Assembly: GCF_016466415.2 (NCBI RefSeq)
Contig: NZ_CP066771.1
Coordinates: 1,302,001-1,366,000 of the forward strand
From: Ralstonia pickettii
GTDB taxonomy: Bacteria; Pseudomonadota; Gammaproteobacteria; Burkholderiales; Burkholderiaceae
Length of the DNA: 64,000 nt
Reading direction: 5' to 3'
Positions 12,810-23,212 of this stretch are shown piece by piece. A program made the position numbers and the translations under genes. The notes beneath the pieces are model-generated. The model was not told the DNA's origin. It ran no database searches and saw nothing but the letters and a program-made list of their open reading frames with translations. The stretch's first letter is position 1. The number at the start of each line of letters is the position of its first letter.

Positions 12810-15398
12810 TCAGATGGCGAGCGCATCAAGCAGCTCGCTTTCAAGCTCGAGCTGCAGTTTGTTGTCCTGGGTCAGACGGGTGCCGTCGACCAGGAAGATG
12901 TCTTCCACGCGCTCGCCCAGCGTGTTGATGCGCGCGGTGTGTACCGACACGCGACGGTGTGCGAGCACGCGGGCAATGGCGTAGAGCAGACCGGTGCGGT
13001 CTGTTGCAGAAATGGACAGCAGGTAATACTGGCCGCGCTCGTCCGCCCGCAGGTCGACGCGCGGCTTGATCGGGAAGCTGCGCGACTGGCGCGAGATGCG
13101 CCCACGCGGCGGCTCGGGCAGGGCGGTTTCGCGCGAGATCTGCTCGGCGAGTTCGTGCTCGACCAGCGTGATGATGTCGCGGTAATGGCCGGGCTCCACC
13201 AGGCCGCTGCCGGGATCGGCCACCTGGAAGGTGTCGAGCGCGTAGCCGTGTTTGGTGGTGTGGATCTTGGCGTCCAGAATCGTCAGGCTCTTGCGCTCGA
13301 AGTAGCCGCAGATGCGCGTAAAAAGATCGGGCCGATCCGGCGAGTACACCGCCACCTGCAGGCCGACGCCCGCTGGCGAAATGCGTGCTCGCACGATGGG
13401 AATCGTCGTGTCGACACGGTTGTAGAAATGCCGCGTGAACCAGGCGATGTCGCGCGCGTCGTGGCGCAGGAACACGCCCACGTCGAGCTGTTTCCACAGT
13501 GCCTCGTGTGCAGTGTCGTCCAGCGCGGCCAGGCGCAGCAGGGCGCGCGCTTCTTCCTTGCGGCCTTCGAGCACGGCGTGCGGGTCCGTGGTGGCGCCGC
13601 CGAGCACGCGCAGCGTCATGCGATACAGGTCTTCCAGCAGCTTGCCCTTCCAGGCGTTCCACACCTTGGGGCTGGTGCCGCGGATGTCGGCAACGGTCAG
13701 CAGATACAGCGCGGTCAGCCGACGCTCGGTGCCGACCAGATCGGCAAAATGGCGGATGACTTCGGGATCGCCGAGGTCCTGCTTCTGCGCGACCTGGCTC
13801 ATCGTCAGGTGATGCTCGACAAGCCAGACGATCAAGTCTGCGTCTTCCTTGGCGATGCCGTGTTCCTTGCAGAAGCGCCGTGCGTCGGACATGCCGAGCA
13901 CGGAGTGATCACCGCCGCGTCCTTTCGCAATGTCATGGAACAGCGCGGCCACGGTCAGCACCCACGGCTTGTCGAAGTTCGCCATCAACTGGCTGCAGAA
14001 CGGAAACTCGTGCGTGTGCTCGACGATGGCGAAACGGCGGATATTGCGCACCACCATCAAGATGTGCTGATCGACCGTGTAGACGTGGAACAGGTCGTGC
14101 TGCATCTGCCCGACGATGCGGCGGAAGTTGACCAGGTAGCGGCCGAGCACGCTGGTCTGGTTCATCAGGCGCAGCGCGTGCGTGATGCCCTGCGGCTGTT
14201 GCAGGATCGACAGGAACAGCGCGCGATTGGCCGGATCCTTGCGCCATTTGGCGTCCATCAACGTCCGCGCGTTGTAGAGCGCGCGCATCGTGCTGGCTGC
14301 CAATCCCTTGATGCCGCGCGTCTGCTCGTAAAGCAGGAACGTTTCCAGGATGGCCGTCGGCTCGCGCTGGTAGAGATCGGCGTCGGCAATCTCGAGCATG
14401 CCCTGCCGTTCGACAAAGCGATCATTGATCCGCCGCGTGATACCCAGCTCGCTCGGGAACAGCCGCGCCTCGATGTTCTGCAGCACCACGGTATTGAGCT
14501 GCGTGACCGCCTTGGCCACCCAGTAATAGCGGCGCATGAGCTGTTCGCTCGCGCGCTTGGCGGTGGTCGGGCGGTATCCGAACGATTCGGCCAGTTGCGT
14601 CTGCAGATCGAACACCAATACGTCCTGCCGGCGCCCGGCCAGCAGGTGCAGACGCGCGCGCACGGTTTTGAGCAAGCGCTCGTTGCTGGCCAGCTCCTGC
14701 GCTTCACGGCGCGTCAGCAGGCCATTGGCGAGCAGCTCGTTCCAGCTGGAGCCGAAACCAGCCGCGCGCGTCATCCACAGAATGACCTGCAGGTCGCGCA
14801 GGCCGCCGGGGCTTTCCTTGCAGTTCGGTTCGAGCGAGTAGGGCGTGTCCTGGTACTTGGCGTGCCGCTGGCGCATTTCCAGCAGTTTCGACTGGAAGAA
14901 GTCTGCGGCGTCCAGATGGCCTTGATAGTGCGTCTCGAACGTGCGGTATAACCCTTCGTCGCCCGTCAGCAGACGCGCTTCCAGCAGCGACGTGCGTACT
15001 GTTACGTCTTGTGCGGCTTCCTTGATGCACTCGTCGACCGTGCGCACCGAGGAGCCGATGTCCAGCCCCATGTCCCAGCAGCGGCCGATGAAGGCCTCCA
15101 GCCGGGCCTCCAAGGCCTTGTCTGCGGTGCCTGGCAGCAACAGGAGGATGTCCACATCGGAATGCGGAAACAGCTCGCCGCGCCCGTAGCCGCCCACGGC
15201 AATCAGCGCGCAGGTGGTGGGCATCTGCTCTTTCTGCCAAAGACGCACGAGCGCACGGTCCACCGCGCGCGCCAGCTTGGTCACAAGTTGCTGAACGTTG
15301 GCGTGCTGGTCGAACTGCGCGAACAGGTGCGCGCGCTCAGCTTTCAGGGCGTCGCGCGGATGAGTTTCTTCGGCAGGGACGGCGGCAGCGGAGGGCAT
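12810..15398 (-). CDS. glnD: Bifunctional PII uridylyltransferase / uridylyl-removing enzyme GlnD
   Basis: An 862-residue nitrogen-status sensor. It uridylylates PII proteins when glutamine is low and removes UMP when glutamine is high. The N-terminal nucleotidyltransferase domain has GG(69-70) and the metal Asp pair D81/D83 ([12 protein letters not shown]). A central HD domain has [16 protein letters not shown] for UMP removal. Two C-terminal ACT domains (about residues 680-860) bind glutamine. Length and order match the family. It lies downstream of map on the same strand with a terminator-like hairpin between them. ATG 15398 has a weak ribosome binding site. Confidence 0.97.
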   Translation of the reverse strand: MPSAAAVPAEETHPRDALKAERAHLFAQFDQHANVQQLVTKLARAVDRALVRLWQKEQMPTTCALIAVGGYGRGELFPHSDVDILLLLPGTADKALEARLEAFIGRCWDMGLDIGSSVRTVDECIKEAAQDVTVRTSLLEARLLTGDEGLYRTFETHYQGHLDAADFFQSKLLEMRQRHAKYQDTPYSLEPNCKESPGGLRDLQVILWMTRAAGFGSSWNELLANGLLTRREAQELASNERLLKTVRARLHLLAGRRQDVLVFDLQTQLAESFGYRPTTAKRASEQLMRRYYWVAKAVTQLNTVVLQNIEARLFPSELGITRRINDRFVERQGMLEIADADLYQREPTAILETFLLYEQTRGIKGLAASTMRALYNARTLMDAKWRKDPANRALFLSILQQPQGITHALRLMNQTSVLGRYLVNFRRIVGQMQHDLFHVYTVDQHILMVVRNIRRFAIVEHTHEFPFCSQLMANFDKPWVLTVAALFHDIAKGRGGDHSVLGMSDARRFCKEHGIAKEDADLIVWLVEHHLTMSQVAQKQDLGDPEVIRHFADLVGTERRLTALYLLTVADIRGTSPKVWNAWKGKLLEDLYRMTLRVLGGATTDPHAVLEGRKEEARALLRLAALDDTAHEALWKQLDVGVFLRHDARDIAWFTRHFYNRVDTTIPIVRARISPAGVGLQVAVYSPDRPDLFTRICGYFERKSLTILDAKIHTTKHGYALDTFQVADPGSGLVEPGHYRDIITLVEHELAEQISRETALPEPPRGRISRQSRSFPIKPRVDLRADERGQYYLLSISATDRTGLLYAIARVLAHRRVSVHTARINTLGERVEDIFLVDGTRLTQDNKLQLELESELLDALAI

Positions 15399-15417
15399 GA
15401 GCAGAGCGTGAATGAAA

Positions 15418-15443
15418 CAGCGACCGGAATGAGCCGGTCGCTG
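15418..15443 (-). terminator. Weak intrinsic terminator after map
   Basis: A perfect 10-bp stem (CAGCGACCGG / CCGGTCGCTG, 6-base loop) lies between map and glnD. Read leftward it is followed by TTTCATT, a poor T tract, so it may only partly end map transcription or protect its 3' end. Confidence 0.5.
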
Positions 15444-15516
15444 CAGGAGTTGAGCCGGTGCGGGGCGAGATCAGCGGGACGTTACCGCCGCTGAGGTCGC
15501 AGCTCGCCCGCGAGGA

Positions 15517-16341
15517 TCAGGCCGTGGCGGGAGCGCCTTCGTGTACGAATTCGGGTGCCGGTGGCGTCAATGCAGACACCGTCAGCACTTCATGGCCGGT
15601 TTCCGTCACCAGAAGCGTATGTTCCCACTGCGCCGACAGGCTGCGGTCACGCGTCTTGACCGTCCATTGGTCGGGCATCGTGCGGATGTCGCGCTTGCCC
15701 GCGTTGATCATCGGTTCGATTGTGAAGATCATGCCGGCTTTCAATTCCATCCCCGTACCGGGCCGGCCGTAGTGCAGGATCTGCGGATCTTCGTGGAATT
15801 TCTTGCCGATGCCGTGGCCGCAATATTCACGCACCACGCTGTAGCCCGCGGCTTCGGCATGCTGCTGGATCACGTGGCCGATATCACCGAGTCGGGCGCC
15901 CGGACGCACTGCCGCAATGCCCTTCCACATGCATTCGAACGTCACCTGGGTCAGGCGCTTGGCGAGGATCGAGCCCTCGCCAACAACGAACGTGCGGCTG
16001 GTATCGCCGTAGTAGCCTTCCTTGGTGATGACTGTGATGTCGAGATTGACGATATCCCCATTCTTAAGCACCTTGTCGCCGGGAATGCCGTGGCAGATCA
16101 CATCGTTGACCGATGTGCAGATCGATGCCGGGAAGGGCGGATAGCCTGGCGGCGCATAGTTCAGCGGTGCCGGCACGGTGCCTTGCACGTCACGCATGTA
16201 GGCGTGGCACAGCTGGTCCAGCTTGCCTGTCGTCACGCCGGGTACGACGAACGGCGTGATGTAGTCGAGAACTTCGGACGCAAGCCGGCAGGCCACGCGC
16301 ATCTGCGCAATGTCTTCGGCGGTGTGAATGGTAACGGCCAT
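15517..16341 (-). CDS. map: Methionine aminopeptidase, type I
   Basis: A 274-residue M24A metallopeptidase that removes the N-terminal Met after deformylation. Family landmarks include YAPPGYPPFPASICTSVNDVICHG (His of the substrate pocket), the metal Asp pair in NLDITVITKEGYYGDTSRTF, EYCGHGIGKKFHEDP, and the two metal Glu in MIFTIEPM and WEHTLLVTE. The start ATG 16341 gives MAVTIHTAEDIAQM, with AAAGAG upstream; the longer open frame to 16515 runs into the divergent rpsB promoter region. The map / rpsB-tsf divergence is widespread in betaproteobacteria. Confidence 0.97.
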   Translation of the reverse strand: MAVTIHTAEDIAQMRVACRLASEVLDYITPFVVPGVTTGKLDQLCHAYMRDVQGTVPAPLNYAPPGYPPFPASICTSVNDVICHGIPGDKVLKNGDIVNLDITVITKEGYYGDTSRTFVVGEGSILAKRLTQVTFECMWKGIAAVRPGARLGDIGHVIQQHAEAAGYSVVREYCGHGIGKKFHEDPQILHYGRPGTGMELKAGMIFTIEPMINAGKRDIRTMPDQWTVKTRDRSLSAQWEHTLLVTETGHEVLTVSALTPPAPEFVHEGAPATA

Positions 16342-16482
16342 GCTGTGACTCTTTCTGCACGCAGGCGCCTGGAGCGCCGCGTCGTGGCTAAAGGACGAAT
16401 TATCGCACCAAAGCGCCCCGGCCGGGGTTTTCAGGCGGCGGGCGCCAGTCTTGCTCGGTTTGTCGCGGATACTCGGAAGGTC

Positions 16483-16512
16483 TTGAGTTGATTGGGTTTT
16501 TGGCGCTATAAT
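16483..16512 (+). promoter_or_regulatory. rpsB-tsf promoter
   Basis: TTGAGT (16483-16488), an 18-base spacer, then a perfect TATAAT (16507-16512). It lies 134 bases before the rpsB start and 140 bases from the divergent map start. Confidence 0.75.
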
Positions 16513-16519
16513 CACTGGC

Positions 16520-16645
16520 TAAGCAGTTGCCGGTCGTGTGGCCGGTGGCGCTTGAAATCGCGAGCCGCTTCACCGCGGGTGTTTTTCGTATCGCATGCGA
16601 AGAATGTCTGAGGCGGCTTTAGACCTAACCCGACTGGAGAATTTC
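16520..16645 (+). other. rpsB 5' leader
   Basis: About 125 untranslated bases with GC-rich complementary blocks (TGCCGGTCGTGTGGCCGGTGGC; a GCGAGCCGC / GCGG segment). S2 represses its own mRNA through the leader in other proteobacteria; a comparable site here is an inference from length and position only. Confidence 0.3.
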
Positions 16646-17389
16646 ATGTCCGTAACCATGCGCGAAATGCTGGAAGCCGGTGTCCACTTTGGCCACCAGA
16701 CCCGCTTCTGGAACCCCAAGATGGCCCCTTACATCTTCGGCCATCGCAACAAGATTCACATCATCAACCTGGAAAAGACGCTGCCGATGTACCAGGACGC
16801 ACTGAAGTACGTGCGCCAACTGGCAGCCAACCGGGGCACCATTCTGTTCGTTGGTACGAAGCGTCAATCGCGCGAGATCCTGGCTGAAGAAGCGGCTCGC
16901 GCAGGCATGCCGTTCGTCGACAGCCGCTGGCTCGGCGGCATGCTGACCAACTTCAAGACGGTCAAGACCTCGATCAAGCGCCTGAAGGACATGGAAGTCG
17001 CCAAGGAAGCCGGCGCGACCGAAACCATGAGCAAGAAGGAAGCGCTGATGTTCGAACGCGAAATGGACAAGCTGGTGAAGTCCATTGGCGGCATCAAGGA
17101 CATGGGCGGCATTCCGGACGCCATCTTCGTGGTGGACGTTGGTTACCACAAGATTGCCGTGACCGAAGCTGCCAAGCTGGGTATTCCGGTGATCGGCGTG
17201 GTTGACACGAACCACTCGCCGGAAGGCATCGACTACGTCATCCCGGGTAACGACGACTCGAGCAAGGCTGTTGCACTGTACGTGCGCGGCGTGGCCGACG
17301 CGATCCTGGAAGGCCGTGCGAATGCGGTCCAGGAAGTGGTTGAAGCGGCTCGCGGCGGCGACGACTTCGTCGAAGTCCAAGAAGGCTAA
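16646..17389 (+). CDS. rpsB: 30S ribosomal protein S2
   Basis: A 247-residue S2 protein starting [25 protein letters not shown], the standard N-terminus; the upstream ATG at 16595 would add 17 residues that do not belong to the family. TGGAGA at 16635-16640 is the ribosome binding site. It contains the conserved [14 protein letters not shown] and the [20 protein letters not shown] block. First gene of the rpsB-tsf operon, with an internal terminator after it. Confidence 0.98.
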   Translation: MSVTMREMLEAGVHFGHQTRFWNPKMAPYIFGHRNKIHIINLEKTLPMYQDALKYVRQLAANRGTILFVGTKRQSREILAEEAARAGMPFVDSRWLGGMLTNFKTVKTSIKRLKDMEVAKEAGATETMSKKEALMFEREMDKLVKSIGGIKDMGGIPDAIFVVDVGYHKIAVTEAAKLGIPVIGVVDTNHSPEGIDYVIPGNDDSSKAVALYVRGVADAILEGRANAVQEVVEAARGGDDFVEVQEG

Positions 17390-17477
17390 ATACAAGAAGG
17401 CGGGCGCCCGCGGCTTGATTGCGCGGGACGCGTGCCAGGCCGCACCTGATGGAGCCCATCAGGGTTGATGGCCAGAC

Positions 17478-17507
17478 AGGGGCGCGTAACAAACGCCCCT
17501 TTTTTTT
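17478..17507 (+). terminator. Intrinsic terminator between rpsB and tsf
   Basis: AGGGGCG, a 9-base loop, CGCCCCT, then eight T (counting the last stem base). It should stop part of the transcripts after rpsB, so S2 mRNA would exceed EF-Ts mRNA unless tsf has its own promoter. Confidence 0.85.
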
Positions 17508-17642
17508 GAAATTTGTCATGCGGATGCCCTACGCGCGTCGTATTTCGTGGGGCGGCCGGATGGAAACCGGACGACAGGCCGGCGCGAGGCGAAGACTGAT
17601 CCGCGCGCGACCGGACGACGATCTGAAACAAGGAGCATGAGA

Positions 17643-18533
17643 ATGGCGGCAATTACCGCAAGCATGGTTGCAGAACTGCGCGCGAAGACCGACGCGCCGA
17701 TGATGGAGTGCAAGAAGGCCCTGACCGAAGCCGAAGGCAACCTGGAAAAGGCCGAAGAGATCCTGCGCGTGAAGCTGGGCAACAAGGCCGGCAAGGCCGC
17801 CTCGCGCATCACCGCTGAAGGCGTGGTGGCCGCAGCCGTGGAAGGCACGACCGGCGCGCTGGTCGAGATCAACTGCGAAACCGACTTCGTCTCGAAGAAC
17901 GATTCGTTCCTGGCCTTCGCCAACTCGGTCGCAGCACTGATCGCCAAGAACAACCCGGCTGACGTCGCGGCTGTCGGCGCCCTGCCGCTGTCGCAAGACG
18001 GCTTCGGCCCGACGGTGGAAGACGTACGCGTGGGCCTGATCGGCAAGATCGGCGAGAACATGACGATCCGTCGCTTCCAGCGTTTCGAAGGCACTCAGCT
18101 GACTTCGTACCTGCACGGCACCCGCATCGGCGTGATGGTGGCATTCGAAGGCAACGAAGTGGCGGCCAAGGACGCAGCAATGCAGGCTGCCGCGATGAAG
18201 CCCGTGTCGCTGTCGGCTGACGACGTGCCTGCCGAACTGGTCGCCAAGGAGCGCAGCGTTGCCGAGCAGAAGGCTGCGGAATCGGGCAAGCCGGCTGAAA
18301 TCGTTGCCAAGATGGTCGAAGGCAGCGTGCAGAAGTACCTGAAGGAAGTCTCGCTGCTGAACCAGCCGTTTGTGAAGAACGATAAGCAGACCGTTGAGCA
18401 AATGCTCAAGGCCGCCAACACGACCGTGAAGGCTTTTACGCTCTACGTGGTGGGCGAGGGCATCGAGAAGAAGCAAGATGACTTTGCCGCTGAAGTGGCC
18501 GCCCAAGTGGCCGCCGCCAAGCAACAGGCGTAA
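17643..18533 (+). CDS. tsf: Translation elongation factor EF-Ts
   Basis: A 296-residue nucleotide exchange factor for EF-Tu. The N-terminal domain starts [20 protein letters not shown] and has the TDxxMMxCKKALTE core. The [12 protein letters not shown] segment and the C-terminal [20 protein letters not shown] are conserved. ATG 17643 has AAGGAG at 17630-17635; the ATG at 17637 is too close to it. It follows rpsB after a terminator, and pyrH lies 291 bases downstream. Confidence 0.98.
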   Translation: MAAITASMVAELRAKTDAPMMECKKALTEAEGNLEKAEEILRVKLGNKAGKAASRITAEGVVAAAVEGTTGALVEINCETDFVSKNDSFLAFANSVAALIAKNNPADVAAVGALPLSQDGFGPTVEDVRVGLIGKIGENMTIRRFQRFEGTQLTSYLHGTRIGVMVAFEGNEVAAKDAAMQAAAMKPVSLSADDVPAELVAKERSVAEQKAAESGKPAEIVAKMVEGSVQKYLKEVSLLNQPFVKNDKQTVEQMLKAANTTVKAFTLYVVGEGIEKKQDDFAAEVAAQVAAAKQQA

Positions 18534-18617
18534 TGCTGCAGCGGCTGTCTCCAACGGTGCGGCGAGCTGGCTTCCGGCGCAGGCCGGCAGGGGTCGTTTC
18601 CACCATTGGCGCAGCCG

Positions 18618-18658
18618 TATAATGCCAAACAGACAGGGCACCGAAAGGTGCCCTGTTT
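18618..18658 (+). promoter_or_regulatory. TATAAT plus hairpin upstream of pyrH
   Basis: A perfect TATAAT (18618-18623) is followed by a 10-bp hairpin (ACAGGGCACC, GAAA loop, GGTGCCCTGT; 18633-18656) and three T. A weak TTTCCA lies 15 bases upstream of the TATAAT. Two readings fit: a pyrH promoter whose RNA begins with a GAAA hairpin, or the tsf terminator. The short T tract makes the terminator reading weak. Confidence 0.4.
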
Positions 18659-18824
18659 GCAGGTGCAGCCTGCTTGCGCGGGCATCGTTGGTGATTTTTC
18701 CGACGGCTTCCGCGCAAGAAGGTTGCGGGATGTGCGAAGTCCCCGCTTTGCACGTCGTTGTCATATCCGCAGCGTCATTTCCCCTTTCCTGTCTCCCGTA
18801 CCAGGAATCGTCACGAGGATCTCC

Positions 18825-19535
18825 ATGCCTGCCTACAAGCGCGTTCTACTCAAACTTTCCGGCGAAGCCCTGATGGGCGACGATGCCTTCGGCATCAACC
18901 GAAGCACCATCGAAGGGATGGTCAACGACATCGCTGAAATCGTGAAGTTGGGCGTGCAGGTGGCAGTGGTGATCGGCGGCGGCAACATCTTCCGCGGTGT
19001 CGCGGGCGGCGCCGCCGGCATGGACCGCGCCACAGCCGACTACATGGGCATGCTGGCCACCATGATGAACGCGCTGGCCCTGCAGGACGCCATGCGTCAT
19101 GCGAACCTCGAAGGCCGCGTTCAATCGGCGCTGCGCCTGGACCAAGTGGTCGAACCGTACATCCGCCCGCGTGCCATCCGCCAGTTGGAAGAAGGCAAGA
19201 TCGTCATCTTCGCCGCCGGCACCGGCAACCCGTTCTTCACGACCGACACCGCTGCGGCGCTGCGCGGCTCGGAAATCGGCGCCGAGATTGTGCTCAAGGC
19301 CACCAAGGTCGATGGGGTCTACACTGCCGATCCGAAGAAGGACCCGAGCGCCACGCGCTACACCACGATTACTTTTGACGAAGCCATTTCGCGCAACCTG
19401 CAGGTGATGGACGCGACCGCTTTCGCGCTGTGCCGCGACCAGAAGCTGCCGATCAAGGTGTTCTCGATCCAGAAGCCGGGCGCGCTCAAGCGCGTGATCC
19501 TGGGTGAAGACGAAGGCACGCTGGTGCACGTCTGA
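18825..19535 (+). CDS. pyrH: UMP kinase
   Basis: A 236-residue bacterial-type UMP kinase (amino acid kinase fold) that makes UDP for pyrimidine nucleotide supply. It starts [18 protein letters not shown], with [32 protein letters not shown] and [15 protein letters not shown] as the phosphate- and UMP-binding landmarks. GAGGA lies upstream of ATG 18825; the open frame back to 18606 is not part of the family. The usual neighbour frr follows, 177 bases downstream. Confidence 0.98.
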   Translation: MPAYKRVLLKLSGEALMGDDAFGINRSTIEGMVNDIAEIVKLGVQVAVVIGGGNIFRGVAGGAAGMDRATADYMGMLATMMNALALQDAMRHANLEGRVQSALRLDQVVEPYIRPRAIRQLEEGKIVIFAAGTGNPFFTTDTAAALRGSEIGAEIVLKATKVDGVYTADPKKDPSATRYTTITFDEAISRNLQVMDATAFALCRDQKLPIKVFSIQKPGALKRVILGEDEGTLVHV

Positions 19536-19712
19536 AGCCGTCGGAAAGCCGCATAGCAGGCGCCTTTTTTTACCGTTCGCTGACCCTGCGTAAATGGCGT
19601 TGGCGAGCGGCTTCCATGTAAAATCGCCTATTGTCTTTTTGGTCTTGCCGGTGCCCTGTGCCGTGTTCCGGGGTGCATGTTCGGCAGACCGCCGTTATCG
19701 TTCGGAGGAAGT

Positions 19713-20273
19713 ATGAGCGTCGCCGATGTCAAGAAGAATGCCGAGCAGAAGATGCAGAAGTCGATCGAGGCTCTGAAGACCGATCTGGCCAAGATCCGTA
19801 CTGGCCGTGCCCACACCGGTCTGCTCGATCACGTGCAAGTTGACTACTACGGCTCGATGGTACCCATCAGCCAGGTTGCCAACGTGACGCTGGTGGACGC
19901 ACGCACGATTGGCGTGCAACCGTGGGAAAAGAAGATGGTGCAAGCCGTCGAAAAGGCCATCCGTGAAGCGGACCTCGGCCTGAACCCTGCCACGATGGGC
20001 GACATCATTCGCGTGCCGACCCCCGCCCTGACCGAAGAGCGCCGCAAGGAGCTGACCAAGGTCGTGAAGGGCGAGGGCGAGGATGCCAAGGTCGCCGTGC
20101 GCAACCTGCGTCGCGATGCCAATGAACAGCTCAAGAAACTGGTGAAGGACAAGGCGATCTCGGAAGACGACGAGCGTCGCGGTGGTGACGACATCCAGAA
20201 GCTGACCGACAAGTTCGTCGCCGAGATCGACAAGCTGGTCGCCGAGAAAGACAAGGAAATCATGACGGTGTAA
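19713..20273 (+). CDS. frr: Ribosome recycling factor
   Basis: A 186-residue factor that, with EF-G, splits post-termination ribosomes. Conserved features include [21 protein letters not shown], the [19 protein letters not shown] hinge region and [18 protein letters not shown] 19713 has GGAGG upstream. It lies between pyrH and uppS as in most proteobacteria. The pyrH-frr gap holds a T-rich stretch (GGCGCCTTTTTTT near 19560) but no convincing stem. Confidence 0.98.
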   Translation: MSVADVKKNAEQKMQKSIEALKTDLAKIRTGRAHTGLLDHVQVDYYGSMVPISQVANVTLVDARTIGVQPWEKKMVQAVEKAIREADLGLNPATMGDIIRVPTPALTEERRKELTKVVKGEGEDAKVAVRNLRRDANEQLKKLVKDKAISEDDERRGGDDIQKLTDKFVAEIDKLVAEKDKEIMTV

Positions 20274-20325
20274 GGCCGTCTCCCCTCGCCGGCGCATTGG
20301 GTGCAGGCGGTGGGAAGCCCGATTC

Positions 20326-21102
20326 ATGCATATCAGTTCCACACTGGCGGTGCCAGACACCGCCGACACGCCGCGCCACGTTGCCGTCATCATGGACGGT
20401 AACGGCCGCTGGGCCACCGAACGGCACCTGCCTCGCGTGGCCGGGCATAGCCGCGGCCTCGATGCCGTACGTGCAACCGTTGAAGCGGCTGCGCGCCGTG
20501 GCGTCGGCTACTTGACGCTGTTTGCTTTCAGCTCCGAAAACTGGCGTCGCCCGGCAGAGGAAGTCACCTTCCTCATGAAGCTGTTCATGACGGCGCTGCG
20601 TCGCGAAGTGAGCAAGCTTCATGACAACGGCATCCGCCTGCGCGTGGTGGGCGATCTGTCGGCATTTAGCCCGCGCATCCAGCTCTTGATTCGAGAAGCG
20701 GAAGCCAAGACAGCCGCCAACCCCGGGCTGACCGTCACGATTCTCGCCAACTACGGTGGGCGCTGGGACATCCTGCAGGCTATGCGCGCGTTGTTGGCAG
20801 CGCAGCCCGGCATTGCACCCGACGCCATCACAGAAGAGATGCTGGCGCCGTACATGGCGCTGTCCTATGCGCCGGAGCCGGACCTGTTCATCCGCACCGG
20901 TGGCGAGCAGCGCATCAGTAACTTTCTGCTGTGGCAGCTTGCCTATTCCGAGCTGTACTTCACCGATCGCTACTGGCCGGATTTCGATGCCGCAGAGCTC
21001 GATCGCGCTTTTGCGTGGTATCGCAACCGCGAGCGCCGCTTTGGACGCACCAGCGCGCAGCTCGACCCCGATGTTCCCCCCGCGCTGTCCGCCGGAGCCT
21101 GA
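20326..21102 (+). CDS. uppS: Undecaprenyl diphosphate synthase
   Basis: A 258-residue cis-prenyltransferase that makes the C55 lipid carrier for peptidoglycan, O-antigen and other surface glycans. Key motifs are [13 protein letters not shown] (catalytic Asp), [23 protein letters not shown] and [21 protein letters not shown]. Next gene cdsA starts three bases after its stop, so uppS and cdsA are translationally linked. Confidence 0.97.
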   Translation: MHISSTLAVPDTADTPRHVAVIMDGNGRWATERHLPRVAGHSRGLDAVRATVEAAARRGVGYLTLFAFSSENWRRPAEEVTFLMKLFMTALRREVSKLHDNGIRLRVVGDLSAFSPRIQLLIREAEAKTAANPGLTVTILANYGGRWDILQAMRALLAAQPGIAPDAITEEMLAPYMALSYAPEPDLFIRTGGEQRISNFLLWQLAYSELYFTDRYWPDFDAAELDRAFAWYRNRERRFGRTSAQLDPDVPPALSAGA

Positions 21103-21105
21103 CAC

Positions 21106-21924
21106 ATGCTGCTGACTCGCGTCATTACCGCTGTCTGCCTGCTGATTGTCATCCTGCCCATTTTGTTTTTCGCGCCGCCCGCCGGCCTGGCCGGACTGGT
21201 GACGGTATTTGCAGCCCTCGCGGCGTGGGAGTGGGGGCGTCTCGTGCGCCTGCCCGGCTGGTGGGGCCCCCTTCTCTATGCCGTCGTGGTCGTCATGCTG
21301 ACGATCGCCTGGCACGACATACCCGTTCGTGGTGATGTGCGCCCGCTGTTCCATGGCGCAGTCATCGCCTGGGTGATCGCCTGGGCGCTGCTGGCAGGTG
21401 GCGTGCGCGAGTTGCATGGCACCCGCAGAATCGTTTTCGCGCTGCTTGGCTTGGTGATGTTGCCGGCGTTTGTGCATGGCGCCATTGAATTGCGCACGCA
21501 CGGCGTCGCCTTTCTGCTGTCGGTCGCGTTGCTCGTGTGGGCGGCCGATGTGGGCGCGTATTTTGTCGGCAAGGCCATTGGCCGCCGCAAGCTTGCACCG
21601 ACCATCAGCCCTGGTAAGTCGTGGGAAGGTGCGATCGGCGGCGCCGTGCTGGTTGCCGTGATCGCCACCGTGGCCGGCATCACGCACTGGTTTGCGCCGA
21701 CGTGGTTTTCGCACCAGTTTGATCAGCGCGGCGCCGTCCTGGCCCTGGTGCTGACCATCCTGCTGGTGGCTGCAAGCGTCGGCGGCGATTTGTTTGAATC
21801 CCTGCTCAAGCGTCAGGTCGGCATGAAAGACAGCAGCCGCCTGTTGCCCGGCCACGGCGGCGTGCTCGATCGTATCGACGCGCTGCTGCCGGTGTTTCCG
21901 CTGGCTGCGCTGCTGATTTCCTGA
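21106..21924 (+). CDS. cdsA: Phosphatidate cytidylyltransferase
   Basis: A 272-residue multi-pass membrane enzyme that converts phosphatidate and CTP to CDP-diacylglycerol, the precursor of all phospholipids. About seven hydrophobic segments precede the C-terminal family signature, seen here as [30 protein letters not shown] and [14 protein letters not shown]. It sits between uppS and dxr with gaps of 3 and 11 bases. Confidence 0.96.
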   Translation: MLLTRVITAVCLLIVILPILFFAPPAGLAGLVTVFAALAAWEWGRLVRLPGWWGPLLYAVVVVMLTIAWHDIPVRGDVRPLFHGAVIAWVIAWALLAGGVRELHGTRRIVFALLGLVMLPAFVHGAIELRTHGVAFLLSVALLVWAADVGAYFVGKAIGRRKLAPTISPGKSWEGAIGGAVLVAVIATVAGITHWFAPTWFSHQFDQRGAVLALVLTILLVAASVGGDLFESLLKRQVGMKDSSRLLPGHGGVLDRIDALLPVFPLAALLIS

Positions 21925-21935
21925 GGCGTCCGAAC

Positions 21936-23126
21936 ATGATGCGTTTGACCGTTCTTGGCGCCACCGGCTCCATTGGCGACAGCACGCTCGACGTGGTGCG
22001 CCGTCATCCCGACAAGTACAGCGTTTTTGCGTTGACCGCCAACGCGCAGGCCGACAAGCTCGCGCTGCTCTGCCGCGAGTTTCGCCCGAAGATGGCGGTG
22101 CTTGGTTCGGCGGTCGCGGCGGATGCATTGCGTGACCAGCTCGGCGCAGAGGCCGCCGGCATCGAGATCCGTTTCGGCAGCGAGGCATTGGAAGAAGTTG
22201 CGGGCCACCCCGACTGCGATGCCGTGATGGCGGCCATCGTCGGCGCAGCAGGGTTGCGCCCGACGCTCGCTGCTGTGCGCGCCGGCAAGCGCGTGCTGCT
22301 GGCCAACAAGGAGGCGCTGGTCATGTCCGGCGCGCTCTTCATGGACGCCGTGCGTCAGCATGGCGCCACCGTGCTTCCAATCGACAGCGAGCACAACGCC
22401 ATCTTCCAATGCCTGCCGCAGCAAGTTCCGCAGTTCGGGCGCGGCGTGTCACGCATCGTGCTGACGGCATCGGGCGGCCCGTTCCGCACGCGCCCTGTGG
22501 AGTCTCTTGCGGATGTCACGCCAGATCAGGCGTGCGCGCATCCGAACTGGGTGATGGGGCGCAAGATCTCGGTCGATTCCGCCACCATGATGAACAAGGG
22601 GCTGGAGGTGATCGAGGCGCACTGGCTGTTCGGCGTCCCGGTCGAGCATCTCGAAGTCCTGATCCACCCGCAGAGCGTCATCCATTCGATGGTCGGCTAC
22701 GACGATGGCTCCGTGCTGGCGCAGCTCGGCAACCCGGATATGCGCACGCCGATCGCCTACGGCCTGGCATATCCCGAGCGCATCGAGGCCGGCGTTGCGC
22801 TGCTCGATCTCGTCACCACGGGCGCACTGACTTTCGAGGCGCCGGACCTGCGCCGATTCCCGTGCCTGGCGTTGGCGTTCGAGGCATTGCGTGCCGGTGG
22901 TACGGCACCTGCTGCTCTGAACGCGGCCAACGAGGTGGCTGTCGAGGCATTTTTGCAGCGCCGCATCCGGTTCACCGAGATTGCTGCCGTCGTGGCTGAC
23001 ACACTCGCCCGCACGTCGGTCGTGCCGGCTGATTCGCTTGACACCGTTTTTGCTGCCGACGCCCAGGCGCGTCAGCAGGCCGAGCGCTATATCTCGACCG
23101 TACGCGCGCAGCTGCCGGCTGCATGA
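21936..23126 (+). CDS. dxr: 1-deoxy-D-xylulose 5-phosphate reductoisomerase
   Basis: A 396-residue NADPH enzyme of the methylerythritol phosphate pathway, giving isoprenoid precursors that feed UppS and quinones. It has the NADPH motif [15 protein letters not shown] at the N-terminus, [10 protein letters not shown], the metal and substrate segment [16 protein letters not shown], and [23 protein letters not shown]. Two adjacent ATG codons (21936, 21939) could start it; GAGG at 21924-21927 suits the first slightly better. Confidence 0.97.
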   Translation: MMRLTVLGATGSIGDSTLDVVRRHPDKYSVFALTANAQADKLALLCREFRPKMAVLGSAVAADALRDQLGAEAAGIEIRFGSEALEEVAGHPDCDAVMAAIVGAAGLRPTLAAVRAGKRVLLANKEALVMSGALFMDAVRQHGATVLPIDSEHNAIFQCLPQQVPQFGRGVSRIVLTASGGPFRTRPVESLADVTPDQACAHPNWVMGRKISVDSATMMNKGLEVIEAHWLFGVPVEHLEVLIHPQSVIHSMVGYDDGSVLAQLGNPDMRTPIAYGLAYPERIEAGVALLDLVTTGALTFEAPDLRRFPCLALAFEALRAGGTAPAALNAANEVAVEAFLQRRIRFTEIAAVVADTLARTSVVPADSLDTVFAADAQARQQAERYISTVRAQLPAA

Positions 23127-23212
23127 AAGCGCGCCGTCAGAGCAAGCGGGTAACATAGCGGCTTCGCGCGGGCCAGCCTCGCGCGTGCCCTTCAGTGCAT
23201 CCGGAGAAGGTT

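Noticed and set aside
11750-12928. 392-codon rightward open frame over the repeat region
   Set aside because: It is the complement of the repeat-coding part of the pseudouridine synthase; its own repeats are a by-product.
12939-14951. 670-codon rightward open frame opposite glnD
   Set aside because: Shadow of glnD; composition is typical of antisense frames in high-GC DNA.
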